Source: Pterobdella sp. o SKG-2022 | Taxonomy: Eukaryota > Annelida > Clitellata > Hirudinida > Piscicolidae | Direction of reading: 5' to 3' | NCBI GenBank assembly: GCA_964035795.1 | Contig: OZ038321.1 | Coordinates: 372,001 to 436,000 of the forward strand | DNA length: 64,000 nt | Part shown: piece by piece, positions 54,781 to 64,000 of the stretch | How the letters are laid out: each line of letters starts with the position of its first letter | Position numbering within the stretch: position 1 is the stretch's first letter | Position numbers and translations under genes: made by a program | The notes under the pieces: model-generated | What the model was told of the DNA's origin: nothing | Database searches by the model: none | The model's input: only the letters and a program-made list of their open reading frames with translations

Positions 54781-55620
54781 TTGACCTGGTTGTGTATACC
54801 GACGGATCAGCAACGAGTGGGACCGCAACAGGTGGTGGTGGAATTGACGTTACCACTGGCTACCCTAGCGACCCTCAAGTTCTCCGCTATTTTGCCATTC
54901 CCACCGGCAAATGGTGTTCCTTTTACCAGGCGGAAATAAAGGCGGTGGTTAAAGCACTTCAAGTAATCCAGGTGGAAGTGCACGTTCAGAAAGCCCGAAT
55001 TGTCAGCGATAGCTAATCTGTCTTACTTCGCATTCAGGCAACGCACCCATCCCAACCGTGCAGTGACAGGGACGAACACACCGTCCTTAAAACACTTTCA
55101 ATGCTGACGGCCCGAGTTGCCAGATGACCTTTACTTGGTGCCCGGTTCACTGTGGCAGCATTGGCAACGAGTTAGCTGATGCTCAGGCGAAGAAGGGGGC
55201 TGACGCTGACCAAACGGACGTGGACCATCACTACACCACAGCCAAAGCGATGACACGCAGAGCAACGAGGGACGGGCCGGCGTCACATGAACTCATTCAG
55301 CGGATCTATGGTGATAGAGGATCGAAGGTCAACAGAAAAGAAAAAGGCCAACTGGAAAGAAGAGATCAGGTGACTTTAGGCCGCCTTTGATCTGGTCACC
55401 ATCCGGAACTCAAATATTGGTTGGCAAAAATCAACAGAGCGGTTGATACCATCTGTCGGAAATGTGGCCTAGGTGATGAGACCGCTGAGCATGCCATCTA
55501 CAATGTCCTCGTATACATCGGCCACCTGCTGAACCCCCTATTCTCGACACAATGGCATTAAACCCTAAACTGACTCTGATGCTATGGGATAAGTGGAAAT
55601 CGATATCAGACCTCTCAAAC
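54781..55620 (+). pseudogene. LINE RNase H domain and C-terminal zinc knuckle
   Basis: The catalytic residues of RNase H are visible: YTDGSA (Asp), FYQAEIKAVVKAL (Glu), RIVSDS (Asp) and GNELADAQAKKG (Asp). A TAA follows RIVSDS, and there is a frame change near 55120. The stretch ends with CRKCGLGDETAEH, a zinc knuckle common at the C-terminus of LINE polyproteins. Confidence 0.75.
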
Positions 55621-55830
55621 ATTTCACAACCCCAGCCCCTACTACACTAACTCACTAACTCGCTTTCACTCATCGCTCAACAACAACATCATCATCATCA
55701 CCACCATACACTCGTCAGCAAAACTTGATATAAGCCTTCAATTAAGGCTAAACAATCGACATTTTTCTCCCGAGAGACCCAAGCCGAGATTTCTCTGGGG
55801 GTTTAACTAAACGATGCAACACATTATGAT

Positions 55831-58429
55831 TAATTCTTTCTATTTTTTTATTCTTCTTTTTCTGATTGGTCCTGTCTTTTTTGATTGTTTTTTGTCCTTT
55901 TTTGTTGTTATCCTTATATATATTTTTTCAATTATTTTTCTGCTAATTTCATCATCATCATGAATCATTTTCATTCTATTTCTCCAAATTTTATAACCAT
56001 TATTTTTACCATTATTATATTTTCATAATTTATTATTGTTTTTTCTCATTCAAACAGCTCAAATAGATCAACTGAAGCAACTAAACGCCAAGAATTGAAA
56101 GCCCTAGAAACTGTGTGTGCAGTTGTTTGCAGCTTCCTTCAATTCTATCCCACTATTTCTCTGTTATCTTCTAATTATATATATTTCTATATACAAAATA
56201 TTTTTTCCATTGTAAAAAATTACCGATCATTAGAGGTGATAGTTGTTATATATATCAATATCATAATAAGAATAATAAAATTATTTTTAGTTTTATTATT
56301 TTTACATGAAACTATAATTAACCTTAATAACAATTTCTTCGAAATGCCCCATGGCTCAATCTCAAAAAGATTTTCAAAAATTCTCAACTATTTCCTCCCA
56401 TTTTAGCTTTTCGTGTACGGAAAAGAAAATTTCAAAAGCGGAAGTAGTTCGATATGATGTTTTTGGTGCCTTTTTTTAATTTTTTGTTCTAAACTATTGC
56501 TTTTTGTTGAGTGTTTCAATTTGTTTATCCTTGTCAGACTTAAAAAAGTTTTTGAATGCATCTACAACCAGGACTTTAAAACACAATGTGTTGAAACTGA
56601 ATAAATTTGGATCTGATACAAATAGCGAAAACCCTGAAATTCAATACAATTCAAGTGAGTTTGAAAGAAAGTTCAACAAATCGATGCAACTCAATAGGTT
56701 ACAAGGCCAACGAAATTTCTATATCAAAATAAAAATAAAATGCTAATAGGGAGTTTATTTTTTTTTTTTTTTTGTCTGTTCGAAAAAATTCTAAAAAACA
56801 GTTTTATTTTATTTAAGTGAGGATAATGGTGATAAAACGATTTTTGTAAACTAATTGTTATTCTGAATTAGATTGAAATAAATGAACCTTTTACAAACAT
56901 TTAATTCTTTCTAGCAAATACCTGTCCAGCTCCTCAAGAGTTCACCAAGCAATACAAGTTAAACTTCGAAATTTTCAAATTTAATGATTTCATCATGGAA
57001 CCAAAAAAAATATTTAAAAATCCCATAAAACTTATCCAAACAATTCCAATTAAAAAATTTAATCTCTTTCTAATAACTGCTTCAGACTCAATTAGTTTCA
57101 ATTAGTTCTATCACATAAACTTGGCATCCTCATGACACATTGGCTAACTGACTTCACCATCTCCAAACCATGATAACACACCACTCTTTTGTGTCCCTAT
57201 ATAAGCTACGTACCATCCAGGCAATATACATAACACCTAAAACCATCAGAAAAAATACATGAAAACTGAAATGATTACATGGTACTAGGTGAATCGATAA
57301 TTTTTATAATAATTATCTTAATTAATGAATTTTTATTCATTAGAGCAATCAGTTCTTATTAGGTATTAAGATTATTCATTCACTCGTTGTTAAAACATGG
57401 TCCACTTGTATCGAATCAAAAGTTGCAATTTTTTATTGAAAAAAAATTCATGGAATTGATCTGTGATTATTTGTTTATTGGGAGATTTCAAAAACTGTTG
57501 ATCTTCTTCAAAAGAAACCCCACATTATATTATAATGAAAGAATAGTCTGGCTTGCACCTTTGGGATTGTTTAAGGTTTTGTTCATGAAAAAATTATTTG
57601 TTCAACAAAAACAATTATTCAATGACAGAGAAACTATTATGATGATGAAATCGACAACAAACACCACGAAGAAAGGCATGCCACATAAGCTAAAGTGCAG
57701 CTTTTTAGAAAGATATTTTCAACTTGATTTTCTTACACGCAATTCAACGCGAAGAAATTCTAATACCTCTTTTCTTAGAGAACTATTTTAGTAGATACTG
57801 GTGTTACAGGGATTTTAAAAAAGGATGGAAAACAAAATGCCTATATGCTGTCAGCATCTTAAATACTCCAACACTACATCATTTACATATCTCTACTTCT
57901 ACTGGGCACTGGCTCACACTAAAAAAAGATAATGAGCGTTTTGAACCGGCTTAGTCGTGAATTCATTTGGCCTGTCAAATTGCAGATACACCCAAAGGAG
58001 TGCCACTCCGCCTATGGATGTGGTTCCCAAGCTTTTAAGCAGTATCTCTGCTGGTGTCCGAATGATTTATATGCCACAACAGGAGTTTGTACAAGATCAA
58101 AGACATTATTTCTCTATAGTTGCATCTGAATCAAGACACCCTTTTGCAATACCAAAGATATGAGTTATATTTTGTCTGGTCCAACCCTTTGACTTGTCCG
58201 GCAAGTTTAAACCTACCAAAAACAAGCTTCCAAGGACATATCTTCCCAGGTCGTTGGAACACTCTAGCTACCCTATCATGCCAAGGCTTTTCTGTCTATA
58301 TGTTTGAAGTTTAAATTCTATATTATACATAGAATATCAACAAAATAAACTAATAATGAAAATTAAAAGTTAATCAAAATCTACCAACCATTCCATCTGA
58401 CATAAAGGAGCTCCAGAGGTATTACTGAC
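55831..58429. other. Spacer with an unassigned GC-richer segment
   Basis: Mostly AT-rich. 57380-58315 is less AT-rich and has several open frames on both strands (for example FQGHIFPGRWNTLATLSCQG on + and VFQRPGKICPWKLVFGRF on -), none of which I can assign. It may be an old element or further exons of the secreted-protein gene. A TATA-like CCCTATATAAG is at about 57196-57206. Confidence 0.4.
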
Positions 58430-59599
58430 CCGTGTGCCAGCATAAAGAACCTCTGAAGGCTTGTTTTCAAACGAAGCGATGACCTGCGTAATGGAAGGGG
58501 TTGGGTGTTTGTGGGGTCCTAATATCTTGCTTGTGGGCCAGTTGAGCTCAATGGACAATGTTAAGTGTGAGTTGATGGGTTTAATGAGAAAGTGAGATTT
58601 TCAATTATCGATATAAAAAAATTAAATAAATAAAAACGAAATTATAAAGAAAAGTGTAATTACACATAAACAAAAATAATAATGAACTGAACTTATAATT
58701 AGTTGTTTTCAACGCACCCGTAAGCTAGGTATGGCTTTTTTCAAGCTCAACAAAGCTTCTTCAAGAGGCTGGTGATTTTTATTTTTTTCTATTATTATTA
58801 TTTTCACCATGATTTTCATTATTAGTTTTGACAAAATAAACTCACAAGCTCAAATAATTCTACTTTAGAAAAAGCTGGAACTTTAGTTGATAATATACAT
58901 AATATGGCCGATTGAAATATATGGTTTATATAACATTCTTTTAAACCACAGAAAAATCAAAATGCATAAAACTATTATTTGCTAACCTACCCTCGATTTC
59001 ACTCTATGCTTTAGTGATTAACATCTGAAGTCGTATTCAAATGTAATCCTAATCTATCTGCCCCAACCTTGAATCTTCATAAAACCATATCTTTGAGATT
59101 TTAACATAAATGGTAATTAATTATAGGGGTGATGTTGGTGGTTTATAAAATTTTTTGGAAGATCGTTATGATACAGCTCAAATATATTTCAATATTGATT
59201 ATTTTGCGCTCTATAAATGGAATACTCTCACCCTTTGACCTGGATACTTGATGTTAAGTATGTCTACAGCTTCTAAAACATACTAAAAGTGGATTTATGA
59301 AACAATAATGCTAGTTATATGTATATAAAAACAATTAGTGAATAATAATATTAACAATACCATTTCCACCCAGTCATCAAGATCCAAGCACTGAATTTCA
59401 AAGTCTTTTACTTTTGAGCGCCTAGCTGAATGTGAGAAGGAAGATGGGGTTTGGGGAGTTGTGAGATAAAGAGAGAATATGAGGGTTACTTCCATAACTA
59501 AGTTAACTATGTGAAGTTCTCTTTTCAAATCGATTATAAAAATAACTTACCAGAAGCTGCACACACGAAGAGAAAAAGGAATTTTAGTTCTGAGAACAT
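58430..59599 (-). CDS. Secreted protein of unknown family, 5' part (five small exons)
   Basis: Exons on the minus strand: 59599-59551, 59425-59361, 59282-59232, 58768-58718 and 58483-58430. The ATG exon encodes a signal peptide, MFSELKFLFLFVCAAS, and has a strong GTAAGT donor. It joins in phase to ARRSKVKDFEIQCLDLDDWVEM, YVLEAVDILNIKYPGQR, PLEEALLSLKKAIPSLR and VIASFENKPSEVLYAGTR (90 aa so far). The last three exons are 51, 51 and 54 nt and start and end in phase 0. Donors are GTAAGT, GTATTG, GTGAGA, GTGCGT and GTCAGT; acceptors are TTCAG, TTTAG, CCAG and GCAG. I do not recognise the family, and the 3' end is not found. Confidence 0.6.
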
Positions 59600-60347
59600 T
59601 TTAAAATGATTGCAGCTCGTCTCATCTCTTATTTATAATTAAGCTCGCCATTGATTTATGCTAAAAGACTGTAACTCAACTGATAACTCATGCATTATGT
59701 ATTTGGCTTCGATGTCGTGTCGATTCCACAATTAGCATCTGCTTCTGGGCCTTTGATACCAATTTAATATAAAAACACGACGTGAAGCGCTGTATAAACT
59801 TACATCAATTTCCGATTGTTTGGTACTGAATTATGTAGCGGAAAATTAGCATACAAGTACTTGTTTTAGAATGCACGCGTCTACCCCTTGTTTTGAATAT
59901 GTCCATATAGCTAATCAATGAATTCAACAGTGGCTGAAGTATATCAATATTCAGATGAGAACTTAATTCTGCACTGACTTTTCATATACATATAATGACT
60001 TTTTATAAACATATGAAATCCGATTTCAATTTAATTGAATCTAGTTTTGTGTTTTTAGTATTCTTTTTGTTTAGAGACGTGCTGCTACAAATCGCCTGAG
60101 AGGTTATTAAGATATTCCAGTCGAAGTGGCAAGGACTAATTCAATGATCATGCTTTTTTTAAACTGTTTTTTAGAATTAATTTTTAAAAAAAGCAAAATC
60201 GATCTATGTACAAAAATATCTCTGAAAGCTGATCAAAGAAATTTTTTATTGAAATTATCAAAATCATATATTATGAATAATTACGCAGGAGTGGTGAATG
60301 AAGCTTTTAATTGTACTCATAATCAACATACTGAGAATCCACAACAT
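59600..60347. other. Spacer upstream of the secreted-protein gene
   Basis: This holds the likely promoter of the minus-strand secreted-protein gene and whatever remains of the TAF1A 3' side left of the gap. No convincing exon is seen. Confidence 0.45.
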
Positions 60348-60547
60348 NNNNNNNNNNNNNNNNNNNNNNNNNNNNNNNNNNNNNNNNNNNNNNNNNNNNN
60401 NNNNNNNNNNNNNNNNNNNNNNNNNNNNNNNNNNNNNNNNNNNNNNNNNNNNNNNNNNNNNNNNNNNNNNNNNNNNNNNNNNNNNNNNNNNNNNNNNNNN
60501 NNNNNNNNNNNNNNNNNNNNNNNNNNNNNNNNNNNNNNNNNNNNNNN
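60348..60547. other. Assembly gap (200 N)
   Basis: Exactly 200 N bases, the length often used as a fixed placeholder, so the true distance is unknown. It interrupts the TAF1A-like gene. Confidence 0.99.
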
Positions 60548-61495
60548 TTTATCATGAGGGAAAATGTCACTGTGTTTGTTATACAAAAAATACAGCATTT
60601 TTTTGCAAGAGAGTTCATCTTTATTTTTTTTCATGTATGTCAACAACACAGCTTCTGCCTTCAAGATTAATTCTTTATTTTCCTCTATAATTGCCTGAAA
60701 CTCAACCATCTCAACAACCTTTGATACAAATGAACTCCAGTTACCATCCTCTTCCATCCCTCGAGAAATGTGCTCATTTGCTTCTTTGTGTTGTATCATC
60801 AAAATCTCAATCAATTTCCTCTTCTGTTCTGAATCTTCTTCATTAATTTTCTCAATTTCAAGTTTGGTAAGAAGCCACTTAGCATATGAGAAAAGTCCTC
60901 TATACATGGTGTCATACAATGAACTGTTCATCTTCTCTGATATTGAGTTGAAGTACCGATAATTATGAACTCGTTTGATCGATTCATCCAAAATTTTTGA
61001 TAACTCTGCAAATTTCTGAACAGTTTTGAGAGAAACTTCTGATCCTTTGGGAAAGTTCACCATCAGATTGTAGAGGAAGTAGTCAATGTTGAATTCCTTT
61101 TTGCTAAGCCCCACAGATCGATGTTTGGAAGCAGCAATCATCTCATCGACAAACTCTGGACTCGCCCCTAATTGATGCACCAACTCCATTGTAACTCTGG
61201 GAATTGTGTAGATACTTGGGTAAGATGCAGTTTCCGCTAATTCTACCAAAGCCTCCAAGGCTTCCTTCCATCTGTGGTTCAATAAACAGTTTCTCAATGT
61301 AAGCCAAATGTGGTTCTTGTTCCTTAGTTGTTTTGTTGTCCAGAAATCAGCATCATGAAATGTAACTGGACAGGATTTTATATTTTTAAACAGAAGAAAC
61401 CAGTTGTGATACTCTTCCCACTCTTTATTGTTGCTTATATCACCAACGACGGCTTTCAATAATTTTAGAAAAACATCTCGACTTTTATCATCCAT
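60548..61495 (-). CDS. TAF1A: TAF1A-like RNA polymerase I factor subunit (cut by gap)
   Basis: A single open exon of 316 codons from ATG 61495 to the gap. TAF1A is a subunit of SL1, the TBP complex that places RNA polymerase I on rRNA gene promoters in the nucleolus. Matches to my memory of TAF1A: a helical start with LRNCLLNHRWKEALEALVEL, MYRGLFSYAKWLLTKLE, and GNWSSFVSKVVEMVEF, which parallels the human motif W-x-x-FVKSYVEMLEF. The visible part covers most of the N-terminal three quarters of the usual 450 aa; the C-terminus is in or beyond the gap. Similarity is moderate, so another TPR-like helical protein is possible. Confidence 0.65.
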
Positions 61496-61874
61496 TATTT
61501 GAGCGTATTAATTTCATGATTGGCTTGTATTACTGACAAAAAATATTTTTTCAAATTAAAATAGTAACTTTAAAATATGAAAATACTCTACGAGTTAAAA
61601 TACAATATATTTGAATATCACGCGAAAAGTTTTTAAAGCTTCAAAAAAGTGAACTCAAAGTTAGCTTGCAAATGATTTTTTAATCAAAAAAATGCAACTT
61701 AGAGCAGTAATCTAAATTTTTTCAATGTTTTTTTTTTTAAATTTATAAAAATGATATTTTTTATAAATTTATAAGCTTAAGTTACTTTTAAAACTTGTTT
61801 CAAAATACAATTTAGATTAAAAAATATTCTCAGAATTTTTTCTTTTGTTAAAAAAGATATTGCATACAAAAGAG
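61496..61874. promoter_or_regulatory. Bidirectional intergenic region TAF1A-NVL
   Basis: Only 379 bp separate the divergent start codons of the TAF1A-like (-) and NVL-like (+) genes. The DNA is very AT-rich with no clear TATA box or CpG cluster. A shared promoter is inferred from the spacing. Confidence 0.5.
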
Positions 61875-63859
61875 ATGAATTTGAGGGATTTGAAAGTTTT
61901 AATAAAAAGTAAACTCACGTGTTATTTGAAAGATTTGAGCCAACCTTATAGAGACAAAAATCTCAACTCAGAGTTCATAGCTGAAGAATTGTTATATAAG
62001 TATCCAAAAGATTTTTCTAATTAAAAAAAAAAAAATTTCAAAAAATTCCATACTTTAGTTAGAATAAGTTTAGAAGAAATTGAGTTAAATAAAGATCTTA
62101 ATGAAAGTGAAAATAAAAAAAATGTTCATGAAAGTGAAAGTGATAATAGTCATTCAGAGGATGATTATACCATGCCTGAGTCAACACATAATCTTAATGA
62201 CTGGCTCACATCAAAATACCAAAACACACCTCCGTCAAAAGATTGTACAACACCCTCATTGAAAGATGATACAATGACTTTATTGAAAGACTCTATTGAC
62301 AAGGTCAGGGAGAAAAAATCAAAAAGATTCAGCACTTCAACATCTACCATGCCTTTCAAAAAACTAAAATCTGAAAATAAAGACCATGAAGTTTTCAAAA
62401 GGAATAAAGTCAAAGAAAAAAACAAGAAGCACAAAGCAGCTTTTCAAGTGACCCATCCCACTTGCATGTTTTCAGACCTCATTGGTCTCGATGACATCAT
62501 CACAAAAATAACATCCTACTTGAAATTGTATTCTCTGGGTGATAATAAGTTGATGAGGAGGGGATATTTGCTATCAGGAGCTGTTGGAAGTGGCAAAACA
62601 ACACTTGCTAAATGCATCTGTCATCACCTAAACCTACCATTGATCATCGCTTCTAGTTCTCAAATCTTAAATGGACTTCCGAGTGAAAAAGCAGAGCAGA
62701 TTGACAAACTTTTTGAAGAGGCAGTTGCTAACGAACCTTGCTTTATTCTCATTGAGAAAATTGAACTTTTTGCTGACAACACAAGAGAACAAAACTCGAA
62801 TTGCTTGTTGACTGAGAGGCTGATAAAGAAGATCGATGAATTGAATGAGAATTCTAAGGATGTTTGGATCATAGCAACCACAACCAAAGTGGAAAATGTG
62901 GATTCCCAGTTGTTAAAAGGCCATCGCTTCCAAAAAACTTTCCATCTCCCTCTTCCTAATCTCTCAAAAAGAGTTTTGTTGCTAGAGAAATATTTGAAAT
63001 CTTATCTTACTCCAGCTCTTTCTGAGGCTTGTTGGAATGACACAAATAAGGCTGAACCTTTTCAACCACCAAATCCTCCCAAAGAAGATGATATACCCTC
63101 TTACCTCAAGAACCTCACAACTCCAGTGAAGGTCATCTTATCACCCTCATGTACCATCCAACTCATTGCTGAAAAGACACCGTCTTTCTCAGCCCTGGAC
63201 CTCAAAACCCTCATTGATGAAGCAATCATATTCTGTTTCAACAAAATCCAACCTCCCATCCAACATCCCCTTGACCCAATAAATGTGGTCATTTCTTTAG
63301 AGGACTTTGAAGAAGCATTATCAGTTGTGAAGGCATCGACCATGAGTGAGGATGTGGTCAGTGTCCCTGAGGTGACATGGAGTGACATCGGGGCTCTTGG
63401 GGGCATCAGAGATGATCTTTCATGGCTCATCCTCAAACACATCCAACACCCTGATGTGTTTGAGAGAGACCGACTTCCTCTCCGAGGAGGTGTGATGTTG
63501 TATGGACCTCCGGGTTGTGGCAAGACTCTCATAGCAAAAGCCATTGCCAATGAAGCATCTTTGAACTTCATTTCAGTGGCAGGTCCAGAACTGAAGGACA
63601 AGTACGTGGGGGAGAGTGAGAAGAACATTAGGGCATTGTTCCGTAGGGCTCAAGAATGTACTCTGTGTTTGATATTCTTTGATGAGATTGACTCAATCTG
63701 CTCCACTCGGGGATTTGGTTCGGAGTCCTCAAATGGGGTGAATGTAGTTCAACAGATGCTGACAGAGCTGGATGGGGTGAGAGAGAGGAAGGGGGTGTAT
63801 GTGATGGGAGCCACTAACAGACTTGATCAAGTTGATCCAGCCTTTCTGAGGGAAAACAG
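61875..63859 (+). CDS. NVL: NVL-like AAA ATPase (nuclear VCP-like), 5' part
   Basis: NVL is a nucleolar double AAA ATPase needed for 60S ribosome maturation. Counting from M62172, D1 has Walker A SGAVGSGKTT (135-144) but a degenerate Walker B (ILIEKIE, 193-198). D2 starts VPEVTWSDIGALGGIRDDL (398-416), with Walker A GPPGCGKT (445-452), Walker B LIFFDEID (500-507) and sensor ATNR (547-550). NFISVAGPEL and DIGAL favour NVL over VCP or PEX6. Upstream in the same frame, ATG 61875 opens 49 codons that, with KKKNFKKFHTLVRISLEEIE after 62025, resemble the NVL N-terminal nucleolin-binding domain, but TAA 62022-62024 lies between. The exon ends AAAACAG|GTTAGT at 63859; the rest is outside. Either M62172 is the true start or the stop needs checking. 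Confidence 0.82.
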
Positions 63860-64000
63860 GTTAGTGCATCATATATGGCATCCATGCTACATTGTTAGCA
63901 ATGAGAGGAAAGGAATTATTTAACACTTGATTATCATTTTCACTTTTACAAATATTGTTGTTAAAAGCCCATGCTTATGCATTTTATTCAATGGTTCACA
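63860..64000 (+). other. Start of an NVL intron
   Basis: Family homology stops exactly at the AACAG|GTTAGT junction (phase 2), where the conserved text would continue with the D2 arginine-finger region. The open frame runs on to 63923 only by chance. Confidence 0.75.

Larger units (their letters stand above)
52967..55830 (+). mobile_element. Second LINE: 2A-like motif, PHD-like fingers, endonuclease, RNase H; RT absent
   Basis: The segment is clearly richer in GC than its surroundings. In one + frame from about 53170 to 54684 it reads a 2A-like AGDIELNPGL, zinc fingers, and an APE-type endonuclease (VDVIAIQETRL), broken only by single stop codons. An RNase H domain follows at 54790-55390 and a C-terminal CRKCGLGDETAEHAIYNV knuckle at about 55455-55510. 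The 500 or so RT codons expected between endonuclease and RNase H are missing. The domain set is like that of RNase H-bearing LINE clades related to I/Ingi; the exact clade is not certain. Edges are near a GAT/ATC repeat hairpin (52967-53000) and TTAACTAAACGATG (55803-55816). Confidence 0.75.

Noticed and set aside
56059..56757. Possible + strand terminal exons (AQIDQLKQLNAKN then stop; DLKKFLNASTTRTL to 56743)
   Set aside because: Each follows an AG but no upstream exon or family match was found; too weak to annotate.
60126..60690. ORFs crossing the N run
   Set aside because: Frames through 200 N are meaningless; only the minus-strand TAF1A-like frame right of the gap is supported.
62022..62024. 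Variant genetic code in which TAA is sense
   Set aside because: The GPCR ends cleanly at TAA (24285-24287) and the other genes have no internal TAA codons, so a local explanation is more likely.

Overview
This is a stretch of nuclear DNA from an animal, most probably an invertebrate bilaterian. The genes have introns with GT/AG ends, the background is very AT-rich, and simple repeats are everywhere. Two receptors resemble protostome types: a beta-adrenergic/octopamine-beta/D1-like amine receptor and a Nanchung/Inactive-like TRPV channel. The species cannot be named from the sequence. All gene models were built by hand from splice sites, reading phase and remembered family motifs; no database search was run.

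Layout. 1-8892 is AT-rich non-coding DNA with several tandem repeats and a cluster of TGACG motifs. 8893-24287 (+) is a three-exon aminergic GPCR of 521 aa; its second intron is largely a 5.9-kb GTG-rich minisatellite. 25080-28995 (+) is a decayed CR1/L2-like LINE inside ATT repeats. 31550-43262 (-) is an 18-exon TRPV channel gene, reconstructed end to end (849 aa, all phases consistent, total divisible by three). 44576-50349 (-) is the 3' part of a coiled-coil gene I cannot name. 52967-55830 (+) is a second LINE, of another clade, with a 2A-like motif, PHD-like zinc fingers, an endonuclease and an RNase H but no reverse transcriptase. 58430-59599 (-) is the 5' part of a secreted-protein gene made of tiny exons. 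60548-61495 (-) is a TAF1A-like Pol I factor gene cut by a 200-N assembly gap. 61875-63859 (+) is the 5' part of an NVL-like AAA ATPase gene, head to head with TAF1A.

How the genes relate. TAF1A (rRNA transcription) and NVL (60S ribosome assembly) are both nucleolar in known animals and would share a promoter of about 380 bp here. The GPCR and TRPV genes are both sensory/neuromodulatory families and point toward each other, with the LINE between them.

The most unusual structure is in the introns. In several genes, strand-biased tandem repeats begin at or very near a 5' splice site (GTG-rich in the sense strand) or run up to a 3' splice site (CA/CT-rich in the sense strand). Some repeat units themselves contain a good 5' splice-site sequence, so one intron carries well over a hundred decoy donors. 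Other points worth checking are an in-frame TAA splitting the NVL N-terminal domain, a degenerate NVL D1 ATPase, a long charged insert in the TRPV N-terminus, a 2A motif with its last proline lost, and two near-perfect hairpins.
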